Positions 6,334-12,901 of a stretch of DNA of 14,320 nucleotides are shown here, one piece after another. Numbering within the stretch: the first letter of the stretch is position 1; each line of letters opens with the position of its first letter. The notes below the pieces were generated by a model. The model saw nothing but the letters and a program-made list of their open reading frames with translations, made no database searches and was not told the DNA's origin. The position numbers and the translations under genes were made by a program. Source of the DNA: HGM11412 sp045654765 (GTDB lineage Bacteria > Bacillota > Clostridia > Christensenellales > Borkfalkiaceae); contig JAZONZ010000040.1 of the NCBI GenBank assembly GCA_045654765.1, forward strand, positions 1-14,320, given 5' to 3'.

Positions 6334-8154
6334 TTAAAGTACGCACTCGTAATCTTTAGATAAGTGAATATGCGATGCTTTCCATTTTTCCATACGAATT
6401 GACACGAATAATCCGTATATACCAAACGTAATTACCGTTAATAAACACCATATCACCCATTTACCTATTAGTTGTAAGCCGTTGCCGTTAAACGAAAGTC
6501 GCTTTCCATCGTATACCGTGTGTTTTGAAATCCATTTTTGTTTCCAACAAATTGTGAAAGGTAAACAAATAAACAAAGTAAATAAATTTACGATACCGCA
6601 AAGCATTTTTAAACAAAATCTTCCTATAACCGAGCCGTCAAACGTACCACCAAGACTTTGTATTTCGCCGTTTACGTGAGTGTGTTTTGCCTTCCACGCT
6701 TCAACTTTATTTGGTAAGAATATTAAGAATATTCCAAACGTAACTACCGACAATAAGAGCCATACTAACCATTTACCAAAAAGTTGCATACCCGTTCCGT
6801 CAAACGAAAGGCGTTTGCCATCGTAAATAGTATGTTTACAAAGCCATTTTTGTTTCCAACATATAGTTGCAGGATATGCTATAAATAAAGTAACTACGTT
6901 TACAAGCCCACAAAGAATACTTAACCCTATTTTTTGAATTAAATAGCCATCGAAAGTACCTTTGCCGTCATATTCTAACGCAAATGCTTTTGGTCCTTCA
7001 GTTTTAATAATGTTATTTTTATATTCTTCAACTTGTGGCTGGTATTTTGCATAAAGTTCGTTAAGCGACTTATAATCTCTAACTTTGTAAAGGTTGTTGA
7101 CACGTTTTTTTGCGTCTTTATATGCAGTCATTTTATCAAATAAAGCGTAACCTAACAAAATTACCCTTGACCTTTCTTCAAATTGCTCGGTTGTCCAAGC
7201 GATATCTTCAATAGTTTTATAATATTCTTTTTCGTCTTTTAATAAAGTGTATACTTCTTCTAAATTGCCTTTCTTTGAATTTTTATAAGCGTTTAATATA
7301 AACTTAATTTGTGCCTTTTTACCTTTTGAAATATATACTTGCCTTGACGTTTCCTTAAAAATAGGCATAGTGTCTTTACTAAATAAAAGGGCTTTAATTA
7401 AGGTAAATATATATTTTAATTTAGAACCGTAGAAAACTTTATAAAACTTATCTACATTTACGCCAAACTCATTAAGTTTTTGCATTTTTTCTTTTTGCTC
7501 TTTTTCTTGCGACAATACTGATTCAATATAAGCAATTTCGTTAGCAAAAGCTTTTTCTAAATAAGGTTTATATTCGTTATCTAAAGCCTTATAAAATTGA
7601 GTAGGCGTTTTTGATTTTGCAAGAATATACGCTTTTTTAATAAATTGTTTTTGTTCTTTTTTACCTTTTTCCTTTTTAACTTCTTTTACAACTCCGTCAT
7701 ATACAGGTATTTTTTTGCTTGTTATCTTAATATTTTTAATTATAAGAATAGCATTTAATACAAGACCATAAAATATAAAAATAAAAACTGGTATAGGTGG
7801 ACCCATGTAATATAAAGCTTGATAAATGTCAACACCTTCCATTATCATTATTGACAAAATGCCAGTAATTAGCACTATAAACAGTAAAATGCCCAAACTA
7901 GCAATTAAGCGTAACAATATTTTAAAAAGAAAACCCACTACGCAAAATATAGACATAAAAACGTTTACTCTCTTAGCGCTTGGTTTTATAACGCCGATTG
8001 ATAAGACTGGAAATAAAATAAACAAAAAAAGACAATACACTAGATAAAAAGGAAAAAATATACAACCTATTACCCCTGGCGCAGATAATGAAACTTTTCT
8101 TGCCCGTTCTCTTAAAACAACTTCCTTCATCATGCTGTTATCTAATTTTAACAT
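6334..8154 (-). CDS. Multi-pass membrane protein with two C-terminal DUF898/YjgN-like repeats
   Basis: 606-residue membrane protein of unknown function. The N-terminal part has hydrophobic segments at about 28-57, 66-82, 85-105 and 120-140. A charged, mostly helical region of about 250 residues follows (145-395), rich in Lys and Glu and probably cytoplasmic. The C-terminus carries two copies of a membrane repeat spaced exactly 104 residues apart (about 400-491 and 504-595). Each begins TFDG, has a hydrophobic helix, then TICWKQKW..KHT.YDGKRLSF.G.G.QL.GKW, a second helix, and W-K-A-x-H. The layout recalls DUF898 (YjgN-type) proteins; family assignment is tentative. The start has GGGGGA 5 nt before the ATG. 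A perfect consensus promoter precedes it and the divergent Xre gene may regulate it. No transport motif is seen. Confidence 0.82.
   Translation of the reverse strand: MLKLDNSMMKEVVLRERARKVSLSAPGVIGCIFFPFYLVYCLFLFILFPVLSIGVIKPSAKRVNVFMSIFCVVGFLFKILLRLIASLGILLFIVLITGILSIMIMEGVDIYQALYYMGPPIPVFIFIFYGLVLNAILIIKNIKITSKKIPVYDGVVKEVKKEKGKKEQKQFIKKAYILAKSKTPTQFYKALDNEYKPYLEKAFANEIAYIESVLSQEKEQKEKMQKLNEFGVNVDKFYKVFYGSKLKYIFTLIKALLFSKDTMPIFKETSRQVYISKGKKAQIKFILNAYKNSKKGNLEEVYTLLKDEKEYYKTIEDIAWTTEQFEERSRVILLGYALFDKMTAYKDAKKRVNNLYKVRDYKSLNELYAKYQPQVEEYKNNIIKTEGPKAFALEYDGKGTFDGYLIQKIGLSILCGLVNVVTLFIAYPATICWKQKWLCKHTIYDGKRLSFDGTGMQLFGKWLVWLLLSVVTFGIFLIFLPNKVEAWKAKHTHVNGEIQSLGGTFDGSVIGRFCLKMLCGIVNLFTLFICLPFTICWKQKWISKHTVYDGKRLSFNGNGLQLIGKWVIWCLLTVITFGIYGLFVSIRMEKWKASHIHLSKDYECVL
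6370..6645 (-). repeat. Intragenic membrane-domain repeat, copy 2 (residues 504-595)
   Basis: Second copy of the repeat in the 606-residue protein, in register with copy 1 at an offset of 104 residues (312 nt). The conserved stretches TICWKQKW, KHT.YDGKRLSF and the helix before WKA are nearly identical at protein level and similar at DNA level. A within-gene duplication is the simplest explanation. Confidence 0.8.
6682..6957 (-). repeat. Intragenic membrane-domain repeat, copy 1 (residues 400-491)
   Basis: First copy of the repeat. It has the same order as copy 2: TFDG, helix, TICWKQKW, YDGKRLSFDG, GKW, helix, WKAKH. The segment between the copies (about 492-503) is short and polar. Confidence 0.8.
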
Positions 8155-8205
8155 AATTTTCCCCCATTAAAACAAACTAAAAAGTAAAAATTGACTTTTG
8201 TGAAC

Positions 8206-8234
8206 ATTATACTACACATTTTATCTAGTGTCAA
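8206..8234 (-). promoter_or_regulatory. Perfect sigma-A promoter of the 606-residue membrane protein
   Basis: TTGACA (8229-8234) and TATAAT (8206-8211) on the - strand, 17 nt apart: full consensus in both boxes and spacing. The predicted start is near 8199, with a leader of about 45 nt. The -10 box is overlapped by one arm of an inverted repeat, which suggests repression by the neighbouring Xre protein. Confidence 0.85.
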
Positions 8235-8249
8235 GACATTTTGTGTAGT
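8211..8249. promoter_or_regulatory. Inverted repeat, candidate operator for the divergent Xre regulator
   Basis: ACTACACA (8211-8218) and TGTGTAGT (8242-8249) form a perfect 8-bp inverted repeat with a 23-nt spacer. The centre holds a smaller palindrome, TGTC-AA-GACA (8229-8238). One arm touches the -10 and the centre covers the -35 of the membrane-protein promoter. The other arm lies about 20 nt before the Xre start codon. Placement fits an operator that represses the promoter and the regulator itself; binding is inferred. Confidence 0.45.
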
Positions 8250-8269
8250 TGATGGGGTAGAATTATATT

Positions 8270-8470
8270 ATGGATAAACGTTTTTGTAATAATTTAAAAG
8301 AAGCAAGAAAATCTAGTTATTTAACTCAAAAGCAGGTTGCTAACGCTTTAAACGTGGTTGAAAGTTGTTATGCCAACTGGGAACAAGGTAGAACTGAGCC
8401 TAATATTGAAATGCTTCGTAAACTTAGTGCAATTTTAAAAATAAATATTGATGATTTAATAAATGGTTAA
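8270..8470 (+). CDS. Small Xre-family helix-turn-helix regulator
   Basis: 66-residue protein consisting of a single Xre/Cro-C1-type DNA-binding domain with no effector domain. The HTH spans about residues 18-50: LTQKQVANALNV, turn, CYANWEQGRTEPNIEMLRKLS, then ILKINIDDLING. A TAG in the same frame at 8258-8260 fixes ATG 8270 as the first possible start. The nearest purine-rich site is GGGG about 12 nt upstream, farther than usual, so translation may be weak. Its own promoter is not clear. It is divergent from the 606-residue membrane protein, with an inverted repeat between them, so a local repressor role is likely. Such short regulators also occur in mobile elements, but no other mobile-element gene is visible. 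Confidence 0.88.
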   Translation: MDKRFCNNLKEARKSSYLTQKQVANALNVVESCYANWEQGRTEPNIEMLRKLSAILKINIDDLING

Positions 8471-8517
8471 AAGGCGATAAGTTACAAAATTTTAAAAATG
8501 CTATTTTAAATAAAAAT

Positions 8518-8562
8518 AAAGCACACTATACTTCACTAAAAGTGAAACATAGTGTGCTTTTT
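8518..8562. terminator. Long bidirectional terminator between xre and the TIR gene
   Basis: A 12-bp stem (8518-8529 with 8549-8560; GCACACTAT/ATAGTGTGC) continues through a 2x2 internal loop into TTCACT/AGTGAA, with an AAA loop. The + side ends in TTTTT. The - side is followed by TTTATTTTTATTT. It serves both convergent genes. Confidence 0.88.
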
Positions 8563-8580
8563 ATACACAAAAACTAAATT

Positions 8581-9456
8581 TTAATAACTTTTTATGCTAT
8601 CGAGTAAATTTTTTAAACTTTCTTTTTGATTTAAAAGATTAAACCATATGAAATTAACGTCTTTTAACGCGGGTACTTTTTGATAAATACTTTTAGCAAG
8701 CATATCGTATTCTTCTTTAGTATTTGCCATTATAACGGGAATTATAAAAGAATTATTTTCAATAGCGTTTTCAATTTCGCTATAAACGTAGTTAGAATTT
8801 AAAGAATTGTTTGAAATGAAAAGTAAAAACGCACCGTCTTTATAACTATGCTCTTTAATTTTAGACTTAACTGAAGTCGCCCAAAAATCGCCAACAACAA
8901 TATCATTAGTGTGCCATACACGTATATTATTAACAATGAAATAATCTATAATAGGCAAAACGTTAGCACGGTCGATATTAGAATAACTTGCAAAAAGTTT
9001 CGTCTTTTTAATTTGATATTCTATTTGTTTTTGTATGTAGTTATGGCAATTTTCATCCCAAATTTCAAACTTATCGAGTTCAACGTTTAAAACGTTGATT
9101 TTTTTGCCGTTTTTAATTAAATTAGCAATATGCTCTCTTTCTTGTTTTACGTATTTAGATTTTTCAGCATTTTCACTTTTACAATATACAAACCAAATTC
9201 TCTCTTCAATTTCCCTTTTTACAAGTGAAGTAATTTCATTTTCATCAGACAAACATTTTAAAAAGAATAAAATAGGCTCGTAGAAAAAAGTTTCTTCAAT
9301 AATATTACGAATAATACGCACTTTTTCAATATCTAAATGTGAGTGTGAAATGAAAAAATATTGCTTTTTATATTCGTAACCGCAATCTAAACAATAGTAC
9401 GCATCATTTTCGACTTTGTATTTTAATTTTTTAGAATTACAATTGTAACATTGCAT
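8581..9456 (-). CDS. Zinc-ribbon protein with two TIR domains
   Basis: 291 residues. An N-terminal zinc ribbon (CYNC at 3-6, CLDC at 22-25) leads into a first TIR domain (about 33-125) that begins YFFISHSHLD and contains DENEITSLVKREIEERIWFVYCKS (71-94) and KSKYVKQE (99-106). E74 is the likely position of a catalytic glutamate. A second TIR domain (about 153-245) begins KLFASYSNID and contains GDFWATSVKSKI and FLLFISNNSLNSNYVYSEIENAI (210-232). In this one the matching glutamate is not apparent. TIR domains in bacteria cleave NAD+ or make cyclic ADP-ribose-like signals, often in anti-phage defence; activity here is inferred. The ribosome site is AAAGGTG. It follows an amidohydrolase by 14 nt, in one probable unit. 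No ThsA, SIR2, STING or other known partner is in the window. Cytoplasmic. Confidence 0.85.
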   Translation of the reverse strand: MQCYNCNSKKLKYKVENDAYYCLDCGYEYKKQYFFISHSHLDIEKVRIIRNIIEETFFYEPILFFLKCLSDENEITSLVKREIEERIWFVYCKSENAEKSKYVKQEREHIANLIKNGKKINVLNVELDKFEIWDENCHNYIQKQIEYQIKKTKLFASYSNIDRANVLPIIDYFIVNNIRVWHTNDIVVGDFWATSVKSKIKEHSYKDGAFLLFISNNSLNSNYVYSEIENAIENNSFIIPVIMANTKEEYDMLAKSIYQKVPALKDVNFIWFNLLNQKESLKNLLDSIKSY

Positions 9457-9470
9457 ATTTTTTACACCTT

Positions 9471-10274
9471 TTAAATATTATAAAACTTTTTAGCGTTTAA
9501 AGAAAATATTTTTTCATATTCGTTTTTAGTAAAACCAAGTTGTAACAATCTATCAATTTCAGTTTTAGCAGACCACATAGGATAATCTGAACCAAAAAGC
9601 ACTTTATCTACTCCATACGTTAAAATTATTTTTTTAACGCTTTCATTAGATAAATACGCCATACTTGACGAACAATCAACGTAAAAATTATCAAAATCTT
9701 TGTAACTATTGCAAGCATCATCCCAAATAGACCACCCACCAAAATGAGCGCCTATAATTCTTAAGTTTTTAAACTCTTTTAATATAGGCACTAACCTATT
9801 AGGGTTAGAATTATCATATCTATTATCGCCCGTGTGCATAAGAATAGGTACGTCATACCTACTTGCAAGTTCATAAATTTTTTTATACCCTTCGTTATCA
9901 ACTTTAAAGTTTTGAATATCAGGGTGAAGTTTTATACCCTTTAAATTTAAACTTATTAAATGAAGTATATCCCCTTCTAAATCGTCACTTTCGGGGTGCA
10001 TAGTTCCAAGACCTATAAGTTTATTAGGATAATCTTTTACTTCGCTTGCAATAAATTCGTTTATTTTTCTTACTTGATACTTACTTGTTGCAACTGATTG
10101 AACTATAAATTTATCTATATGGCTTATTTTATCATCTTCAAGCAAATCGGTAATAGTACCTTTATGCTTCGACTTTTCATTATAAAAAGTGTCAGTATGA
10201 TTTACCGCTAAACTTGCTATTTTTTCTGGATATATATGACAATGCGAGTCTATTATGAAATATCCTTTATACAT
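9471..10274 (-). CDS. Amidohydrolase_2-type metal hydrolase next to the TIR gene
   Basis: 267-residue cytoplasmic TIM-barrel metal hydrolase. It has the full ligand set: H11 and H13 (HCH), K115/H117 in GIKLHP, H147 in LMHTGD, H177 in GAHFGG and D230 in FGSDYP. It belongs to the same superfamily as the pair at the start of the window but is clearly divergent from them. A GTG at 10286 would add four residues, but it lies inside the GGTGG ribosome site that precedes the ATG at 10274 by 8 nt, so the shorter start is preferred. First gene of a unit with the zinc-ribbon/TIR protein. The substrate is unknown. The tight spacing suggests a joint role with the TIR protein, or only shared transcription. 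Confidence 0.85.
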   Translation of the reverse strand: MYKGYFIIDSHCHIYPEKIASLAVNHTDTFYNEKSKHKGTITDLLEDDKISHIDKFIVQSVATSKYQVRKINEFIASEVKDYPNKLIGLGTMHPESDDLEGDILHLISLNLKGIKLHPDIQNFKVDNEGYKKIYELASRYDVPILMHTGDNRYDNSNPNRLVPILKEFKNLRIIGAHFGGWSIWDDACNSYKDFDNFYVDCSSSMAYLSNESVKKIILTYGVDKVLFGSDYPMWSAKTEIDRLLQLGFTKNEYEKIFSLNAKKFYNI

Positions 10275-10299
10275 TTTAATTACCACCTATTATTTGTAT

Positions 10300-10305
10300 A
10301 TTATA
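10300..10305 (-). promoter_or_regulatory. Possible -10 box for the amidohydrolase-TIR unit
   Basis: TATAAT on the - strand, 26 nt before the ATG, with GGTGG between. No recognisable -35 box lies 16-18 nt upstream (TAAAAT there), so the promoter is uncertain. Readthrough from the acyl-CoA synthetase gene is an alternative. Confidence 0.3.
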
Positions 10306-10349
10306 TATGAAACTTATTAAAAATTTTAGAAGCAAGCAAGACAAGGCTC

Positions 10350-10428
10350 ACTTAGGCGAAACGCTGAAATAGACCTTGTTGGTCATTGAAGTGTTGAGCC
10401 TAAGTAGAAACGCAGTATTGCACCGTTT
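10350..10428 (+). ncRNA. Candidate structured RNA: long hairpin with tandem G.A loops plus a second hairpin
   Basis: Hairpin 1 (10350-10405), from outside inward: 8 bp ACUUAGGC/GCCUAAGU; a GA/GA internal loop (10358-10359 with 10396-10397); 6 bp AACGCU/AGUGUU with one G-U; a second GA/GA loop (10366-10367 with 10388-10389); AAU/AUU; a bulged A10371; GACC/GGUC; loop UUGUU. Hairpin 2 (10408-10428): AAAC/GUUU enclosing GCA/UGC with a bulged ACC. On the opposite strand the GA pairs become U.C mismatches and the G-U becomes C.A, so the + strand is the better RNA. No convincing + promoter or riboswitch family is recognised, and no + gene follows. It could instead be a dispersed repeat, or a weak terminator for the gene ending at 10438. 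Confidence 0.4.
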
Positions 10429-10437
10429 ATAAGGCTT

Positions 10438-12900
10438 TTAGTCTTTTTTAATGCCTAATAAAGAGATAGACTCTTCACGCATTTTATACTTTAATATTTT
10501 ACCCGCTGCGTTCATAGGGAATTCTTCTACGAACAAGAAATACTTAGGAACTTTATGCCTTGCTATTGAAGCGTTACCATATTCACGCATTTGGTTTTCG
10601 GTTGCACTTTCGCCTTTATGAAGAATAATCCAAGCGCAACATTCTTCGCCGTATTTTTCATCGGGTACGCCAACTACTTGAATATCTTTTACTTTAGGAT
10701 TAGTTAAGTAAAATTCTTCAATTTCACGTGGGTACAAGTTTTCTCCACCACGAATAATCATATCTTTAAGACGACCGGTAACTTTATAATAGCCGTCAGC
10801 CGTTCTCATACAAATATCGCCAGAGTGAAGCCAACCGTCTTTATCAATGGCTTGAGCAGTCGCTTCAGGCATTTTATAATAGCCTTTCATTATATTAAAG
10901 CCACGAGCAACAAATTCGCCACTTTGTCCGTCTGGAAGTTCATTACCGGTTTCCGGGTCTATAATTTTACATTCAACGCCAGGGAAAGCACTACCTACCG
11001 TTTCTACTCTATGGTCTAAGTCTTCGTTTACTTCGCCCATTGTACAACCTGGGGCTGCTTCAGTTTGTCCGTAAACGGAAATAATTTCACGCATATTCAT
11101 TTCTACCGAAGCCCTTCTCATTAAGTCGGCAGGACAGTTAGCACCAGCCATAATACCCGTTCTCATATACGAGAAGTCGGTTTTAGCAAAGTCAGGGTGG
11201 CTAAACATTGCGATAAACATTGTTGGAACACCGTTAAAACAAGTGATTTTCTCATCGTTTACACAAGCAAGCGAAGATTTTGGAGAAAAGTAAGGTATAG
11301 GACAAAGCGTACCACCGTGAGTCATCATCGAAGTCATTGAAAGTACCATACCAAAGCAGTGGAACATTGGCACTTGTATCATCATACGGTCAGCCGTTGA
11401 TAAATCCATTCTATCGCCTATCGTTTTACCATTGTTTACTATATTGCGGTGAGTAAGCATTACGCCCTTAGGAAAACCGGTAGTACCAGACGTATATTGC
11501 ATATTACAAACGTCATCAGGTTTAACAAGAGATGCACGTCTTTTAACTTCTTCAATAGGAATAAGTGAAGCACGGCTTAACATTTGTTCAAAAGTAAGAC
11601 AGCCATCCATATTAAATCCAACGGTTACAACGTTTCTTAAAAACGGTAACTTTTTAGAGTATAAAGGTTTACCTGCTTGTAACGATTTAAGTTCAGGACA
11701 AAGTTCTTCAATGATTTCTTTGTAGTTAATATCTTTACAATACTCTATCATAACCAAAGTGTGAGTATCTGACTGCTTTAACAAATATTCGATTTCATGA
11801 ATTTTATAAGCCGTGTTAACGGTAACGAGTACCGCACCGATTTTAGTAGTCGCCCAAAATGTTATAAACCACTCCGGTACGTTAGTTGCCCAAACGGCAA
11901 CGTGGTCGCCAGGCTTTACACCTAACGATATAAGTGCCGCTGAACATTCGTCTACGTCCCTACGGAATTGTTCGTAAGTTCTCGTATAATCAAGCGTTGG
12001 ATATTTAAAAGCATATTGGTCTGGATAATTTTCGACCATTGTATCAAGCACTTGTGAAAAAGTTTTATCTATTATGTCGTATTTTTTCCAAACGAAAGTA
12101 CCTGTTTTAGCCCTATTATAATACTCGCCGGCACAAGACTTCTTTTCACGATTTAAAGATGCAACGTAATTTGCAAAGTGAGTAAGTACAATATCAGCAT
12201 CATTTATTTCGTCATTCCAAGACGCACAAATAAAACCATCGTAGTTAAGTGATGAAAGTGCGTTTAAAAGTTTTTCAACGTCTAAGTCGCCTTCGCCTAT
12301 AAGCACGGTTTTATCGCCTTTCATATCGCCAAGTCTAACGTATTTTACGTATGCACCAAGAGTTTTAATCGTACTTTCTGCCGATTCCTTTGCACCAAAA
12401 TAAGTGCCCCTAACGTTCCAAGACGCTCCTATTACAGCCGATGAAAAATAATTGATAATTTCTATAACGTTTTCAGTGTTTGAAAGATAACCTATCGTTT
12501 CAAATAAAATGCTTACGTCTAACTTTTCAGCAAGTTTTACCGCTGATGAAAGTTTATCATTTAATGCTTCAAATGAAATTTTTTCGTTATACGTAACGAT
12601 AACGTAAGGAACGCCTGCTAAACTTGCCATTTCAACGTATTTTTCACAAAGTTCACTCGTAATTAGCGTACTTTCAATAGGATTTGGCATACGAAGAGCC
12701 GAAATTGAAAGTCCACGATTAACAAGTTTACGTTTACTATCAGCGTTTTTATCACGCCTTAAAATACTATCGTAATGGTCGTTTCTTTCTTTAATTGCAT
12801 CATAAATTTCAAAACCTTCAAACTCATAGTCGTAAGCGTAGGAACAAGTATCTAAAAAGGTTGCTCTACTTACGTTTTTGGTTGAAAATGCTATTTTCAT
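10438..12900 (-). CDS. Fusion: sugar-isomerase-like TIM barrel + acyl-CoA synthetase (AMP-forming)
   Basis: 820-residue cytoplasmic two-domain protein. Residues 1-250 form a xylose-isomerase-like TIM barrel (AP_endonuc_2 type). E134 in LFETIG is kept, but the later metal ligands expected in this fold appear replaced (SWNVRG at 160-165, YVRLGD at 187-192, CASWND at 225-230), so barrel catalysis is doubtful. Residues about 270-812 form a complete acyl-activating enzyme that would make acyl-AMP, then acyl-CoA: YTSGTTGFPKG (469-479), VYGQTE (609-614), GWLHSGD (689-695), VTGRLKDMIIRGGENLYPREIE (707-728) and catalytic K801 in AAGK. The sequence most resembles medium/long-chain fatty acyl-CoA synthetases; the substrate is unknown. 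The start ATG comes one base after the stop of the LeuA-like gene, with GGAGG inside that gene's end, so translation is coupled. Confidence 0.88.
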   Translation of the reverse strand: MKIAFSTKNVSRATFLDTCSYAYDYEFEGFEIYDAIKERNDHYDSILRRDKNADSKRKLVNRGLSISALRMPNPIESTLITSELCEKYVEMASLAGVPYVIVTYNEKISFEALNDKLSSAVKLAEKLDVSILFETIGYLSNTENVIEIINYFSSAVIGASWNVRGTYFGAKESAESTIKTLGAYVKYVRLGDMKGDKTVLIGEGDLDVEKLLNALSSLNYDGFICASWNDEINDADIVLTHFANYVASLNREKKSCAGEYYNRAKTGTFVWKKYDIIDKTFSQVLDTMVENYPDQYAFKYPTLDYTRTYEQFRRDVDECSAALISLGVKPGDHVAVWATNVPEWFITFWATTKIGAVLVTVNTAYKIHEIEYLLKQSDTHTLVMIEYCKDINYKEIIEELCPELKSLQAGKPLYSKKLPFLRNVVTVGFNMDGCLTFEQMLSRASLIPIEEVKRRASLVKPDDVCNMQYTSGTTGFPKGVMLTHRNIVNNGKTIGDRMDLSTADRMMIQVPMFHCFGMVLSMTSMMTHGGTLCPIPYFSPKSSLACVNDEKITCFNGVPTMFIAMFSHPDFAKTDFSYMRTGIMAGANCPADLMRRASVEMNMREIISVYGQTEAAPGCTMGEVNEDLDHRVETVGSAFPGVECKIIDPETGNELPDGQSGEFVARGFNIMKGYYKMPEATAQAIDKDGWLHSGDICMRTADGYYKVTGRLKDMIIRGGENLYPREIEEFYLTNPKVKDIQVVGVPDEKYGEECCAWIILHKGESATENQMREYGNASIARHKVPKYFLFVEEFPMNAAGKILKYKMREESISLLGIKKD

Positions 12901-12901
12901 A

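Noticed and set aside
8191..8219. Plus-strand promoter for the xre gene using TTGACT at 8191-8196
   Set aside because: At 16-17 nt spacing only TACACA or ACACAT is available as -10, too far from consensus to list as a feature.
8581..10274. Thoeris or another named TIR defence system
   Set aside because: No ThsA-like, STING, SIR2 or caspase-like partner is visible; the neighbour is an amidohydrolase, so naming a known system would be unsupported.
10275..10286. GTG start adding four residues to the third amidohydrolase
   Set aside because: The GTG is part of the GGTGG ribosome site that serves the ATG at 10274.
10350..10405. Integron attC site or IS200/IS605-type end at the intergenic hairpin
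   Set aside because: The arms are in the opposite order to attC boxes (ACTTAGGC outer 5', GCCTAAGT outer 3'), and no integrase or TnpA gene is present.
10350..10405. Strong intrinsic terminator for the acyl-CoA synthetase gene
   Set aside because: Read on the - strand the stem has several mismatches, and it is followed by GAGCCTTGTCTTGC with no T-run; at most weak termination.
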